Below, piece after piece: positions 21,598 to 30,074 of a DNA stretch of 30,074 nucleotides. The stretch spans positions 1-30,074 of the forward strand of contig JAEUWP010000354.1 of the NCBI GenBank assembly GCA_018524725.1, written 5' to 3'. This stretch comes from Podaxis mareebaensis. Its lineage: Eukaryota; Basidiomycota; Agaricomycetes; Agaricales; Agaricaceae. Numbering within the stretch: the first letter of the stretch is position 1; every line of letters begins with the position of its first letter. Below the pieces are notes generated by a model, which worked only from the letters and a program-made list of their open reading frames with translations, searched no databases and was not told the DNA's origin. The position numbers and the translations under genes are program-made.

Positions 21598-22425
21598 TTT
21601 TTTTTTTTTTTTTTTTATATCAACATTTATTGCAATAGTCTAGCTACTACAAATGGGTGCACAATAGCAGTCCCAAGAACCAAAACCTACAAACAAAAGA
21701 AAGAAACTGAGAGAGGGAAACAAGAAGAAAAGTGAGGAGGGGAGTGAGGGAACTAGCAACGAGACAACCAACACAAGATAAAGTGTACAACTAATCAAAC
21801 AGAGAGAGAGAAAAGAGACAAAAGAGAAGAGGTAAGGAAGAATGGAGCTAGCAAGAGGCAAGTGTACATAAGAGAGGAAAAGAAAGAAAGGAAAAGACCC
21901 CTTAATGAATGTCGGGAGCACCATGAAGAGCCAGCCTCTCTCATCGAGTAAGCCACCAAGTGTTGTAGTCCTCAAATGTGATTGGTCCTTGTATCTGGTC
22001 AGTGAAGGAAAAGGCTGCCAGGTTTTGGTGAAGGAACTCAATGATCCAATAGATATTCGAGTGAATACCATAAGGGTGATGGTAGAGGGGACAGTGGTGG
22101 ATGATGTGGTCCTGAGTTTCAAGTTCCTCACCACATGGGCAGGAGGTGATGTAGCACCCTGGGAAGAAGCACTGTCTGAAAGCACCAATAGGCATGTGGT
22201 TGGTCATGCAGTGGGTGAATCATGTGCATAAGTTGGGGTTAGTGCCAAGGCCTGAGGAGGGCCAAGTGCCACCATTAGTGTATTTGGGTTCCAAGGGTTG
22301 GTCCACTGGGTTGGTAAGAGGAAGCCAGTTATGGCCTCGGTATTTAGGAACATTCATCTTTTGCCTTCAGAGAGTGAGGCATTTGATGGTATAGTGGTTT
22401 TGAATGTAGCCCAAAGATGTGCAGA
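21598..22425 (-). mobile_element. 5'-truncated LINE copy, same family as 2437-9365
   Basis: Minus-strand homology to the last ~170 residues of ORF2 and the whole 3' UTR is clear, ending in a 19-nt T tract (21598-21616). It keeps the terminal Cys/His motif CPCGEELETQDHII and DQIQGPITFEDYNT. It has TGA at 21941, where the full-length copy has CGA at 2779-2781, and CGA at 22337-22339, where the full-length copy has TGA at 3175. Homology stops at GTGCAGA (22425), directly against the probable gypsy LTR. No target-site duplication can be matched, because the right flank is the LTR. Confidence 0.92.
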
Positions 22426-22426
22426 G

Positions 22427-22975
22427 TGTTAGGTTGGTCCTTATCACCGGTCACCTAAGCTTTGCTAGGGGGCGGCTATCTCACTAGATGGTTTGCAGAG
22501 GCACTAGGATCTAGCAAGAAGGATCATGATAAGAAGGTGGTGAGGCAAGTGTCCAGTTAAGTACACTCAGGAGGTCGAACATCTATAAGTCGAGAGTATG
22601 ACCAATAGAACATTTACTACCACACTGATCGTGAGCTAACATCAATCAGAAGTTAAAGGTGAACAATAACTTGAGATTTGAGAATATAGGAAGCTTGCGC
22701 TTCCAGTACATGAGTGGCTATTTAAGCTTTACTTCTAAGGTCCAAATCTAGTAACTATGACGAAGTAGAGCTATGAGTCTGAGAGTCAATAGAAGCATAA
22801 CTACAGAGCAGAGCGAGACGAGAATAGAAACTAAGACAAGAATAGGAACTGGACAAGAAAGGAAACTAACTAGATAAGGAAACTGTTCAAGACAGAGTTC
22901 AGGCAAGATACAGGAATATGAGGCAAAGTGTCTGTTAGTAGGATAGAAGAGAAACTGTTTACTGGTTATATTACA
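22427..22975 (-). repeat. Probable 3' LTR of the gypsy element
   Basis: On the minus strand the interval begins TGTAATATAACC and ends GACCAACCTAACA, giving the TG...CA ends of LTRs. A TATA-like TTAAATAG lies near 22722. It follows the end of the element's last reading frame and meets the interrupted LINE copy at a sharp junction (22426/22427). The 22427 edge is well placed. The 22975 edge is uncertain, because no purine-rich tract precedes it and the 5' LTR is missing for comparison. Confidence 0.5.
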
Positions 22976-25305
22976 AGTCCATAGCAGGGTGCAGGTGTCC
23001 ATTAGAAGAGTCAGAAGAGTAAGAGTCAGGAGATGAGGCAGAACTTGGAATGGGGAAGTTGCCTGTCGAAGGCGATGAGTCAGGAGAATCTTCATGGAGG
23101 AAGATGAGGCTGCAGTGCGGGGACAATGACGATGATGATGATATATTGCCAGTGATGTATGGCGGTGGATATGGAGGGGGGTCACCAATGGGTTCTTCTG
23201 GATTCGATTCGTCAATACCTGGAATGTTGGAGTCAATGCTGTGGAGGGGCGGAAGTTGAGTACAATGGGGAGGGATGGCTGGAGGTTCGTCGGAGTTAGG
23301 ATCGACATGATAGACTTCTACTTCTCGAAAGTAGAGTCTGTGGGCGACTTCATACTTGATGATGTGCAGGACCACTTTGGGTGGATACATCATGTAGGGG
23401 TGAAGGAATACAATTGGTTCTCTGGCATAAGGGATCATCTTCCAACCATGGGCCCAGGCAGAGTCGAAGTTGTTATGGATAGTTTGAATATACAACCCAT
23501 CAGGATCAAAGACGTGAGTGAAGGGAGTATTCTCCCAAGTGATGCGTAGTATTTCTGTCATCATGTGATCAGTCTCATAGAAGAGTGGTCCAGGTGTCGG
23601 CCAGTCTTCAGAGAAGAGGGAGGTGTGGCCAGGGAGGTGACGATTGGCAAAGGCTTCATTGTGATAGTGAGCTGGGTCTTCAGCTGATATACCTGTATCT
23701 TGAGTGGTGGAACAGGAGGTGTTGGGGAGTCCAAGCTCATAGACTAATGTGTGATAAATGATATTGTGGCAGGAGGTACCAGGCTGGCTCATAACATTAT
23801 CCCCTTGGTTATTAGTGAGTTCCATCTCGCTACTACTATCTGACACTGGTGTCGGGTGAGGGGTAGGTAGTCTAGGATCTTCCGCTTCTGACATCGGAGA
23901 AGGGAGATTTGTGATGTCTGTCAGCTGTGTGGAGGTGTTCTGGTCTCGATGGATGAGGGAGCGAATGTGCGCGGCAGCTCTGCCAAGAAGACTGTGTCAT
24001 TCTCTGATGGACGTGGGGGAGGCCAAAGGTATAGGTGTTGGAGCACGTGGTCTGCCTGTTTTGGGTGCTGATGATGTTGTTGGCGAGGGTGGAGATGGCA
24101 GCATCAATGGATTGGTGCAGTTGCGCACTTGATGGACTTGGACTTCGGGCACGGCAGGGAAGGTAGGGGGTTCCATTATAGTCCCTAGCTTGTAGAGATG
24201 ATCAGGTGAGGTTACTTCCTCTGTGTCGATCAGTATGTGGATACCACTGGTGTTGATTGGTCCTTTGTGGAAAAGTGCGTGAAGGGTGAAGTAATGGAGG
24301 AGGTTGGGCTGGGAGTGGGTGCCTAGGAGGAGTGATAGGTTGGCTAGTAGGGCAGCAGTTGCCCAGATCGGAAATGTCTGGTGGGGAGTCAGGACGTCAT
24401 TGTACTCTTTGATGCGGAGCCACATAGCGGCTTGCATCAGTAGATCGTGACAGTAAAGCCTTGGTTCACGATGAAAGGCTAGCATCTTGATGATGTCTAA
24501 CACTTCCCTGAATTGGAGGCATGAGATGTGGACTTGAAGTTGGGGAAGTCCTGCTATGTAGGGCACGAGTCTCGTGTAGAGTTGTATCAGGTTGTGGTTG
24601 TCGATCTGCTCGCTGGGGAGATTGGGATAATGGAGGATTCGAAAGAGAGCTAGTTCAGCTAAGTGCGTTGAGTTGTAGGCTGACTTTATCAATGAGAAGT
24701 TTGGTGGTAGAGCTTGAGCTCTCGATGTCACTATGTAGTCGAGGGGAGATGTTGTGGCCAATACAAGCAAGTCAGGCCATCTCCATTGAGTTCGAAAGTC
24801 GAATGAGCATTCTAGCAGAATGCACGATAGTAGCAATAGTTTCCCTGTAGACGTTGCAGTTCTGAACCAAAAGTGGATTCCTTCGAAGAGTGGGGTCCTG
24901 GGTGATGGAGTTAACCCAGTCCAGAGATTCTCAGAGTTGAATGAGTTCGGTGTCAAGGTCGGATACTTCACTAGGGAGGGAAGGTAGTTCAATCGGGGAT
25001 CTGGTGTTGATTGGCCAGATGAACTCCCAGGTTCCGATGCGGGTCGAGTAGGCTGGGAGTGGACAGAGTGGGTGCGAGATGATGAATGGCACAGCATCCT
25101 GCACAATAGTGGTCGTCATGATGTGTTGTATGGCGAGGTGTTCTGTGAGGGCATTTAAGCGTTCTTGGAAGGTGGTGGGTGGTTCTGTGAGGGATTGGAT
25201 GCAGTCAGTGTTGTGGCCAATGCTTGTAGGAGAGTTGGGAGGTAATTGAGTATCTTGCTGAGCTTCAGATTGGGTGGTAGGTTGTTGGTTGTTGGTGGTT
25301 GACAT
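22971..25305 (-). pseudogene. Long post-pol reading frame of the gypsy element, unknown function
   Basis: The frame starts with ATG at 25303-25305, only 9 nt after the pol stop TAA (25315-25317) and in the same phase, and ends with TAA at 22971-22973. Allowing for one extra base near 24931 and a TGA at 23997, it spans ~777 codons. The N-terminus is Gln/Thr/Pro-rich. The middle (~60-370) looks folded, with many Leu and aromatic residues (STRIGTWEFIWPINTRSP, FEGIHFWFRTATSTGK, LLMQAAMWLRIKEYND). A Pro/Ser-rich linker and a second folded-looking segment (FDPDGLYIQTIHNN, YFREVEVYHVDPNSDE) follow, then a Ser/Pro/Asp-rich tail. No signal peptide or membrane segment is apparent, which argues against an envelope protein. 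No zinc knuckle is seen, so it is not a displaced gag of the usual kind. The family is not recognised. Confidence 0.65.
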
Positions 25306-25314
25306 CTCCGGTGG

Positions 25315-28300
25315 TTAGCAAAGTTTGTTCTTCCTTTTATACGCATTAAGGATTTGCTGTGCATTTGAGAACGCGGGCTGCAGTTCCCATGTATTTTCAG
25401 AGTGTGGGTAGCCAGTCCACTTGACTAGGAATTTGAGGCAGTTGCACAGTCATCGATGATTTAGGATTGCTTCAACTTCATAGTGTTCTTCATCATTGCA
25501 CAGTTCTGGCATAGGTCGCGGGTAGTGTTTGCCATATAGGTTATTCTCGGTTACTGGAGTCAGTAAGGTGGCGTGGAATACGGGGTGAATTTGCCATGTT
25601 TTAAGTAACTTTAGTTCGAAGTTGACTGTGGATATCTTCTTGATGACTTCAAATGGTCCTTTGCGTTTTGGGGCAAGTTTTCTCGATTTGACTTGTAATG
25701 GAAGATTGCAGGTGTCTAACCACACTAGGTCTCCTGTGGAGTAGGTGGGGAGTTGGTAGTTGGCTGTGCATCTTGCCATGATTTGACAGGTGTGGTTGTG
25801 TGCTTGAATAGCGCGATGGTGGGCTTCCATTAATTGGTCCATGTGGTTTTCTGCTGATGGGTTGTTTGTTGGTTCCATTTCTGTTGGAAACACTTTTGGA
25901 GTATAGCCATAGAGTAGTTGAAATGGAGTTTCAGAACATCCAGTGTGGGGGCAATTGTTGTGGCAAAATTCATAGATTGGAAGGTACTTGCTCCATTTGT
26001 TAGGGTTGCTTGAAGTGGCAATGGCAAGATAGGTCTCAATTTCTTGGTTGAAGCATTCAGTGGATCCGTCAGTTTGCAGATGGTAAGCTGTAGAGTAGGT
26101 GGGCTTGATGTCAAGGAGTTTGTACAGTTCTCACATTGCTTTGGATGCGAATCGGGGGTCGCAATCTGAGATGACCTTATCAGGAAGGCCATATTGCAAA
26201 AATAGGTGGTTGACTAAAATAGAAGCAATGACTTGGCTGTCGGTGGTCTTCGTAGTAGGGGCTAAAATTATCCCCTTCATTAGGCCATGGTCCACTATGG
26301 CCAAAATAGAATCATATCTGTGGGATGGTGGTAGATCCGTAATAAGATCCATAGAGATTTGTGAAAAGGGTCGTGTTGATTGGGGTGCTGGAATTGGTTG
26401 ATAAGGTGGCTTGTCTGGTCGTCTAATGATCTTGTGCTGTTGACAGGTTGGGCAGCCTTTAACGTATTCAGTGACATAGTCTTTCATGGCTGGCCAGTAA
26501 ACATATTCAGCGAGTTTGCGCAGTGTTTCGGCTATTCCAGGGTGTCCTGCAGTCTGATGATCGTGTACTCATTGGAGTAATCTGCAGCACAGTGATGGTT
26601 TGTTAGGAATCAGGATTTGATTCCCATGCATAGGTAACTCTTGATCTGGTGTGTCATCATCATTGGGATCTATCATTTCTCGATGCTTCTTGATGACTTG
26701 TTTATCATCTTCTGTAATGATGGTGATCATTGACTGATCAAATACAGTAATGTCTTGGTTTTCTGGTTCCTGTGGTGTGTAGTCAGGTCATCTTGATAGT
26801 GTGTCTGCCAGTCCATTCTTTTGACCAGGGATGTGTTTGATCTTGAGATTCGGTTGGAAGCATTGCATGAATTGTACCCAGCGAACTTGTTGCTTGTTGA
26901 GGGTTTGAGGCTCCTTGTAGCGTGATAGGTTTTCATGGTCACTCCAGACGATGATTTCATGGGGCGATCCTTTGAGGTAGTGGTGCCATGTGTGCAGTGC
27001 AATGATAATAGCTAGCCATTCGAGTTCTGAGCAATGATAGTTGCATTCCATTGGGGTAAAAGCCTTGGAATGGAAGGCTATCGGGCAACAAATGCTGTTT
27101 TCGTCTTTCTGGTAGAGCACAGCTCCTGCTGCATATTGTGATGCATCGGTTTCGATTTCAAAGGGTTTTGATGGGTCAGGTGCAATGAGAATAGGTCAAT
27201 CTTCGAATTTCCTTTTGAGTTCATCAAAGGCTTGTTGATGCTCAGGTTTCCATTCGAACTTGACATTCTTGGACATTAATGCATTGAGGGGTGCTGCGTG
27301 CTTGGAGTAATTTCGAATGAAACGTCGGTAGAAGTTACAAAATCCAATGAATTTTCGGACATCTCATGTTGTCTTTGGTGTGGGCCAATTCTTGATTCCT
27401 TTGAGTTTGGTGGCGTCCATTTCGATTGAGGTAGGAGTGACTACTGCTCCTAGGTATTCGATGCATTGCTTTTCGAATTCGCATTTCTCGGGTTTGAGGT
27501 ATAAGTCGTGCTTGTGTAGAATGTCGAGTACTTCTCATGTGATTTGTCATAGTTCTTCTTTCATTTTGGTGTGAATGAGAATGTCGTCCATGTAGACGAG
27601 TACTTGTCCTCTTTGAATGAGATGAGCAAAGATGTGATCCATCATCGATTGAAACGTTGTGGGGCTGTTGCACATTCTGAAGAACATGACTGTTGGTTTG
27701 AATAATCCTCTAGGTGTTTTGAAGGCTCCTTTCCATTGGTCACCTTCACGGATGCGGATGTTGTTATATCTGGCTCGGACGTCAAATTTTGTAAACCATT
27801 TCGATCCTTTGAGCTTGTTGAGTAATGAGGATATGAGTGGTATCAGGTAGGCGTTTTTGATTGTATGTGTGTTGAGGTAACAGTAGTCTTGGCACAGTCG
27901 TAGTTTACCGTCTTTCTTTCCTACGAAGAAGAAAGGTGATGCCATTGGTGATTTGGAAGGACAAATATATCCTTTAGCGAGATTTTCATTGATGAATTTA
28001 TCGAGTTCTTGCATTTCGATAGGCAATAGTCAGTAAGGTTTGAATGATTTGGGTTCAAATGAGTCCTTGAGTTCGATCTTGTGATCCCAAGGTCTACTTG
28101 GTGGAAATCGTGATGCTTTCTTTTCAGAAAATACGTCAAGGTAGTTGTGGAATTCTTTTGGAATGACTTTTTGTGGGTTAGATTCTTTCTTCTGGTCTCC
28201 ATATTGTTGTGCAATGGCTTGTGAAGCATTTGCCTTGAAGTTAATTTCGAGGAATGATTCAGGTTCTAAGGTAATATGGTTGAGTTCATCGATTTCTTCA

Positions 28301-28674
28301 TTTTCCATGGTGTGAAGGAGTTCTTGATAAATATGTCCTGGGTTGTTGTTTCTCCAGGTGAGGGTTTGGTTTCTCCAGTCGATGTCTGGATTGTGTTCCA
28401 TGAGCCATGGGGCTCCAAGGATGATCTTGGGTTTGCCAAGTTTTGTAACTCGTGTCGTAACTGGTGTGATTCGATTATCGATCTCGATGTTGAGTATACA
28501 TTCTTCAGTGGTTGTTCTGGCTTTATTAATTGATCCGTCAGCATTTCGGACTTCAATTGGTTTTAGTAGAGGGCGCATTTTGAGATTCCATTGGTTGATA
28601 AGGCTGTCATCGATGAAGTTTCCTCCTGCTCCTGAGTCTAGCAGGGTGAGTGTGTTGATTGGGGGCATCGTGAA
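25315..28674 (-). pseudogene. pol: Gypsy pol: protease, RT, RNase H, integrase, chromodomain, nine in-frame TGA codons
   Basis: One frame runs from the truncated start (~28674) to TAA at 25315-25317. It is broken only by TGA at 28030, 27547, 27535, 27364, 27196, 26788, 26569, 26131 and 25450. Protease: LLDSGAGGNFIDD (~28640). Reverse transcriptase: [19 protein letters not shown], then YMDD at 27583-27594. RNase H: ETDASQYAAGAVL (~27140) and WSDHENLSRY (~26950). Integrase: His/Cys finger (HDHQTAGHPG...CPTCQQHK), catalytic Asp in SMDLITDLP, Asp in ISDCDPRF, Glu in TDGSTE. Chromodomain: YEVEAIL, then after the last TGA, FLVKWTGYPHSENTWE, which in chromoviruses targets histone marks. Several stops sit where the family has arginine (after KPY before LLPIEMQEL; in LSR-x-PDY). 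Conserved arginines elsewhere read Cys (QDYC, SDCD, TEC). The gag region is missing. Confidence 0.92.
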
Positions 28675-28805
28675 TTTCCCGCACCCGCACCCGCACCCTA
28701 CCACAGGACGCGGCAGCGGTACTAAGCCTACCGCGTATGTCAAGTAGCGGTACTGTACGGGGTGCGGTAGTGGTACTGGGTGCAGTCGGCGGTAGCAAGT
28801 GCTAG
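28675..28805. repeat. CCCGCA hexamer run and GGTAC-rich junction
   Basis: Three CCCGCA units (28678-28696) directly adjoin the broken 5' edge of the gypsy element. GCGGTACT, GTGGTACT and TACCGC motifs follow to about 28795. The motifs match those in the minisatellite at 28948-29290 and in the pair of units at 29866-29966, so these are probably parts of one repeat-rich segment. Confidence 0.6.
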
Positions 28806-28909
28806 GTAACTATGTGTATTAGGTCACAATGTTAGTAAGTAGCAATCTACAATAAATACGAAGACGCAAGGCATTTTCAGAATGAATTTTTTTGGTAATA
28901 TAGCTACTC

Positions 28910-29566
28910 TCATGTAAGTCTACATACCACTGATGGTTTTACATCAAGCAGTACTGGATGTGGCACACCCGTGGTACCTAGCAGTACTGGATGCGGCACA
29001 CCCGTGGTACCTAGCAGTACTGGATGTGGCACACCCGTGGTACCTAGCAGTACTGGATGCGGCACACCCGTGGTACCTAGCAGTACTGGATGCGGCACAC
29101 CCGCGGTACCTAGCGGTACTGGATGCGGCACACCTGCGGTACCTAGCGGTACTGGATGCGGCACACCTGCGGTACCCAGTGGTACTGGATGCGGTATCAT
29201 CGCAGTACCTAGCGGTACTGGATGCGGTATCATCGCGGTACCTAGCAGTACTGGATGTGGTACCATTGCAGTACCCAGCGGTACCGACACTGTAAGACCG
29301 CGGTACCCAGTGGGCCTGGATGTTGTGCACCTGGTATCTTCGAGAGCTCGTGACCTACTCTCGTTCGCCACTGGTTCCCCCTTGCTCTTTCCACCTCCGA
29401 CCAATTTGCATTCTGGACTGTTGGCAAAGACTATCGTGCATTGTTGCGACAGTATCAATTCGGCGTCCGTGGTCACAAGATCCACGTCCGTTGAGAAGCC
29501 CAAGTCAGCGTCACGGTCGGTTGGAATAACGCAAGCAACCACTTCTTCAGAGATCCCAACCTTCAA
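28910..29566 (-). other. Open frame through the minisatellite, coding status unclear
   Basis: The minus-strand frame has a ~95-residue non-repeat N-terminal part (for example ISEEVVACVIPTDRDADLG and CTIVFANSPECKLVGGGKS) followed by about ten 11-residue repeats of the type LGTAGVPHPVP. It has no ATG near its start (the first upstream in-frame stop is at ~29582), so an upstream exon would be needed. Because the DNA repeat is 33 bp, several frames on both strands remain open through it, so open length alone is weak evidence. The + strand frame 28971-29627 is an equally long alternative. Confidence 0.25.
28948..29290. repeat. 33-bp minisatellite, ~10 units
   Basis: Units begin at 28951, 28984 and every 33 bp after that. 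They share GTACTGGATG(C/T)GG and GG TACC(T/C)AGC. The units change gradually along the array: the left ones read CACACCCGTGGTACC, the right ones ATCATCGCGGTACC and CCATTGCAGTACC. Many differences are C/T or G/A at CpG. The KpnI-type palindrome GGTACC recurs in most units. Confidence 0.92.
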
Positions 29567-29639
29567 AGCAATATTGGTCCATCATTCGACGAACCTCTTG
29601 CGCCTGCTCTCACGTGTGCGAGCCTGAGGGCATAGGAGG

Positions 29640-29865
29640 GAATTATACAATTTACTTACATTGCATTTCATGGCACATACTCCTATTTATCTGATTTATT
29701 GTTCGTTCTGATTTATCATTCGTTTATCCATTTAGGTGTGATGTGTTTGTTCATGACACCTCGAAGCCTCATGAGAGGATAATTTTAAGACAAGTCATCT
29801 GACTGAAATAATTCCACTCTACAACATCGAATAGAATATTTTTCTTCGGAAATAGCAGCACTTAA
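29640..29865. other. Gene-free AT-rich stretch
   Basis: No coding sequence or repeat is recognised. ATTTATC(A)TTCG phrases recur (29690-29730), but too loosely to call a repeat. Confidence 0.4.
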
Positions 29866-29867
29866 AG

Positions 29868-29966
29868 GTACCGCGGGATTGATGTTGGGCAGGACCCAGC
29901 GGCACTTTGTTAGCAGTACCGCGGGATTGACCTTGGTGGGACCCCAGTGGCACCTTGTGGTACTGG
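29868..29966. repeat. Two-unit 48-bp repeat with TACCGCGGGATTGA
   Basis: Units start at about 29868 and 29916. Each has GTACCGCGGGATTGA, followed by a TTGG...GGACCC(A/C)AG..GGCAC(T/C)TTGT-like segment. The second unit is less well conserved at its end. GGTAC motifs continue to 30036 (GCGGTACGC, GCGGTACTT), linking this to the minisatellite block. Confidence 0.7.
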
Positions 29967-30074
29967 ATCTTGACCCATGCAGGTGTCAGCGGTACGCTGT
30001 TACGGCCTAAACTGTTTTCAGCCCTGAAAGCGGTACTTAGATTATAATACAATCAAGTTTTACGGTTAGAATAA

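Larger units (their letters stand above)
22427..28674 (-). mobile_element. 5'-truncated Ty3/gypsy chromovirus-type retrotransposon
   Basis: The minus strand carries protease, reverse transcriptase, RNase H, integrase and chromodomain in the Ty3/gypsy order, then a long extra frame and a probable 3' LTR. Gag, the 5' LTR and the primer-binding site are missing: homology stops at about 28674, where a CCCGCA hexamer repeat and the GGTAC-rich block begin. The coding frame has almost no indels but eleven in-frame TGA codons, so the copy is inactive. It abuts a LINE fragment on the other side and probably inserted into it, but the matching outer piece of that LINE is not present. Confidence 0.85.

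Noticed and set aside
22971..25305. Envelope gene of the gypsy element
   Set aside because: It is in the right position, but no signal peptide, clear membrane anchor or cysteine pattern of a surface glycoprotein is visible.
2740..28030. Reassigned UGA codon or programmed UGA readthrough as the reason for TGA-only interruptions
   Set aside because: At two sites the sister LINE copy has CGA, and conserved arginines elsewhere became Cys by the same C-to-T change. No nuclear fungal code reading UGA as Arg is known to me. CpG decay explains all of it.
28933..29300. CRISPR-like array
   Set aside because: The 33-bp units are directly contiguous with no unique spacers; this is a minisatellite in a eukaryotic genome.

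Overview
The window looks like a transposon-dense stretch of a filamentous basidiomycete (probably Agaricomycetes) nuclear genome. The evidence is short spliceosomal introns (about 50-70 nt, GT...AG), an NLR-type NACHT gene, a Tad-like LINE with RNase H, a chromodomain Ty3/gypsy element, and a KDZ transposase gene with a CxC2-type cysteine cluster. No bacterial-style operons, rRNA genes or intact tRNA genes were seen.

Layout. 82-532 and about 1060-1267: two 5'-truncated LINE 3' ends on the + strand. 2013-2165: a dimeric tRNA-derived SINE-like repeat. 2437-9365: a full-length LINE on the minus strand, flanked by a perfect 16-bp target-site duplication; ORF1 (gag-like, three CCHC knuckles) overlaps ORF2 (endonuclease-RT-RNase H) by 8 nt. 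9382-12390: gene-poor DNA with a second SINE-like dimer on the minus strand. 12461-15165: a five-exon NACHT gene that appears intact, the best candidate for a functioning host gene. 15274-15831: a probable non-autonomous hAT-like element carrying a 67-bp tandem repeat. 16080-16838: a small three-exon + strand gene of unknown function. 17261-20542: a decayed, intron-containing KDZ/CxC2 transposase gene on the minus strand, with unknown coding fragments upstream (20887-21596). 21598-22425: a second truncated copy of the same LINE family. 22427-28674: a Ty3/gypsy chromovirus on the minus strand that has lost gag and the 5' LTR but keeps pol, a long extra reading frame after pol, and a probable 3' LTR. 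28675-30074: a CpG-rich block of minisatellites built around GGTAC.

Main observation. Each retroelement frame is almost perfectly preserved, and nearly every interruption is TGA: seven in the LINE, nine in gypsy pol, one clean case in the post-pol frame. Two sites are resolved by comparing the LINE copies in this window: one copy has TGA where the other has CGA, in each direction. This points to CpG-to-TpG decay of methylated repeats, not RIP acting at CpA. The NACHT gene shows no such damage. All boundaries, splice sites and domain calls were made by eye; no database search was run.
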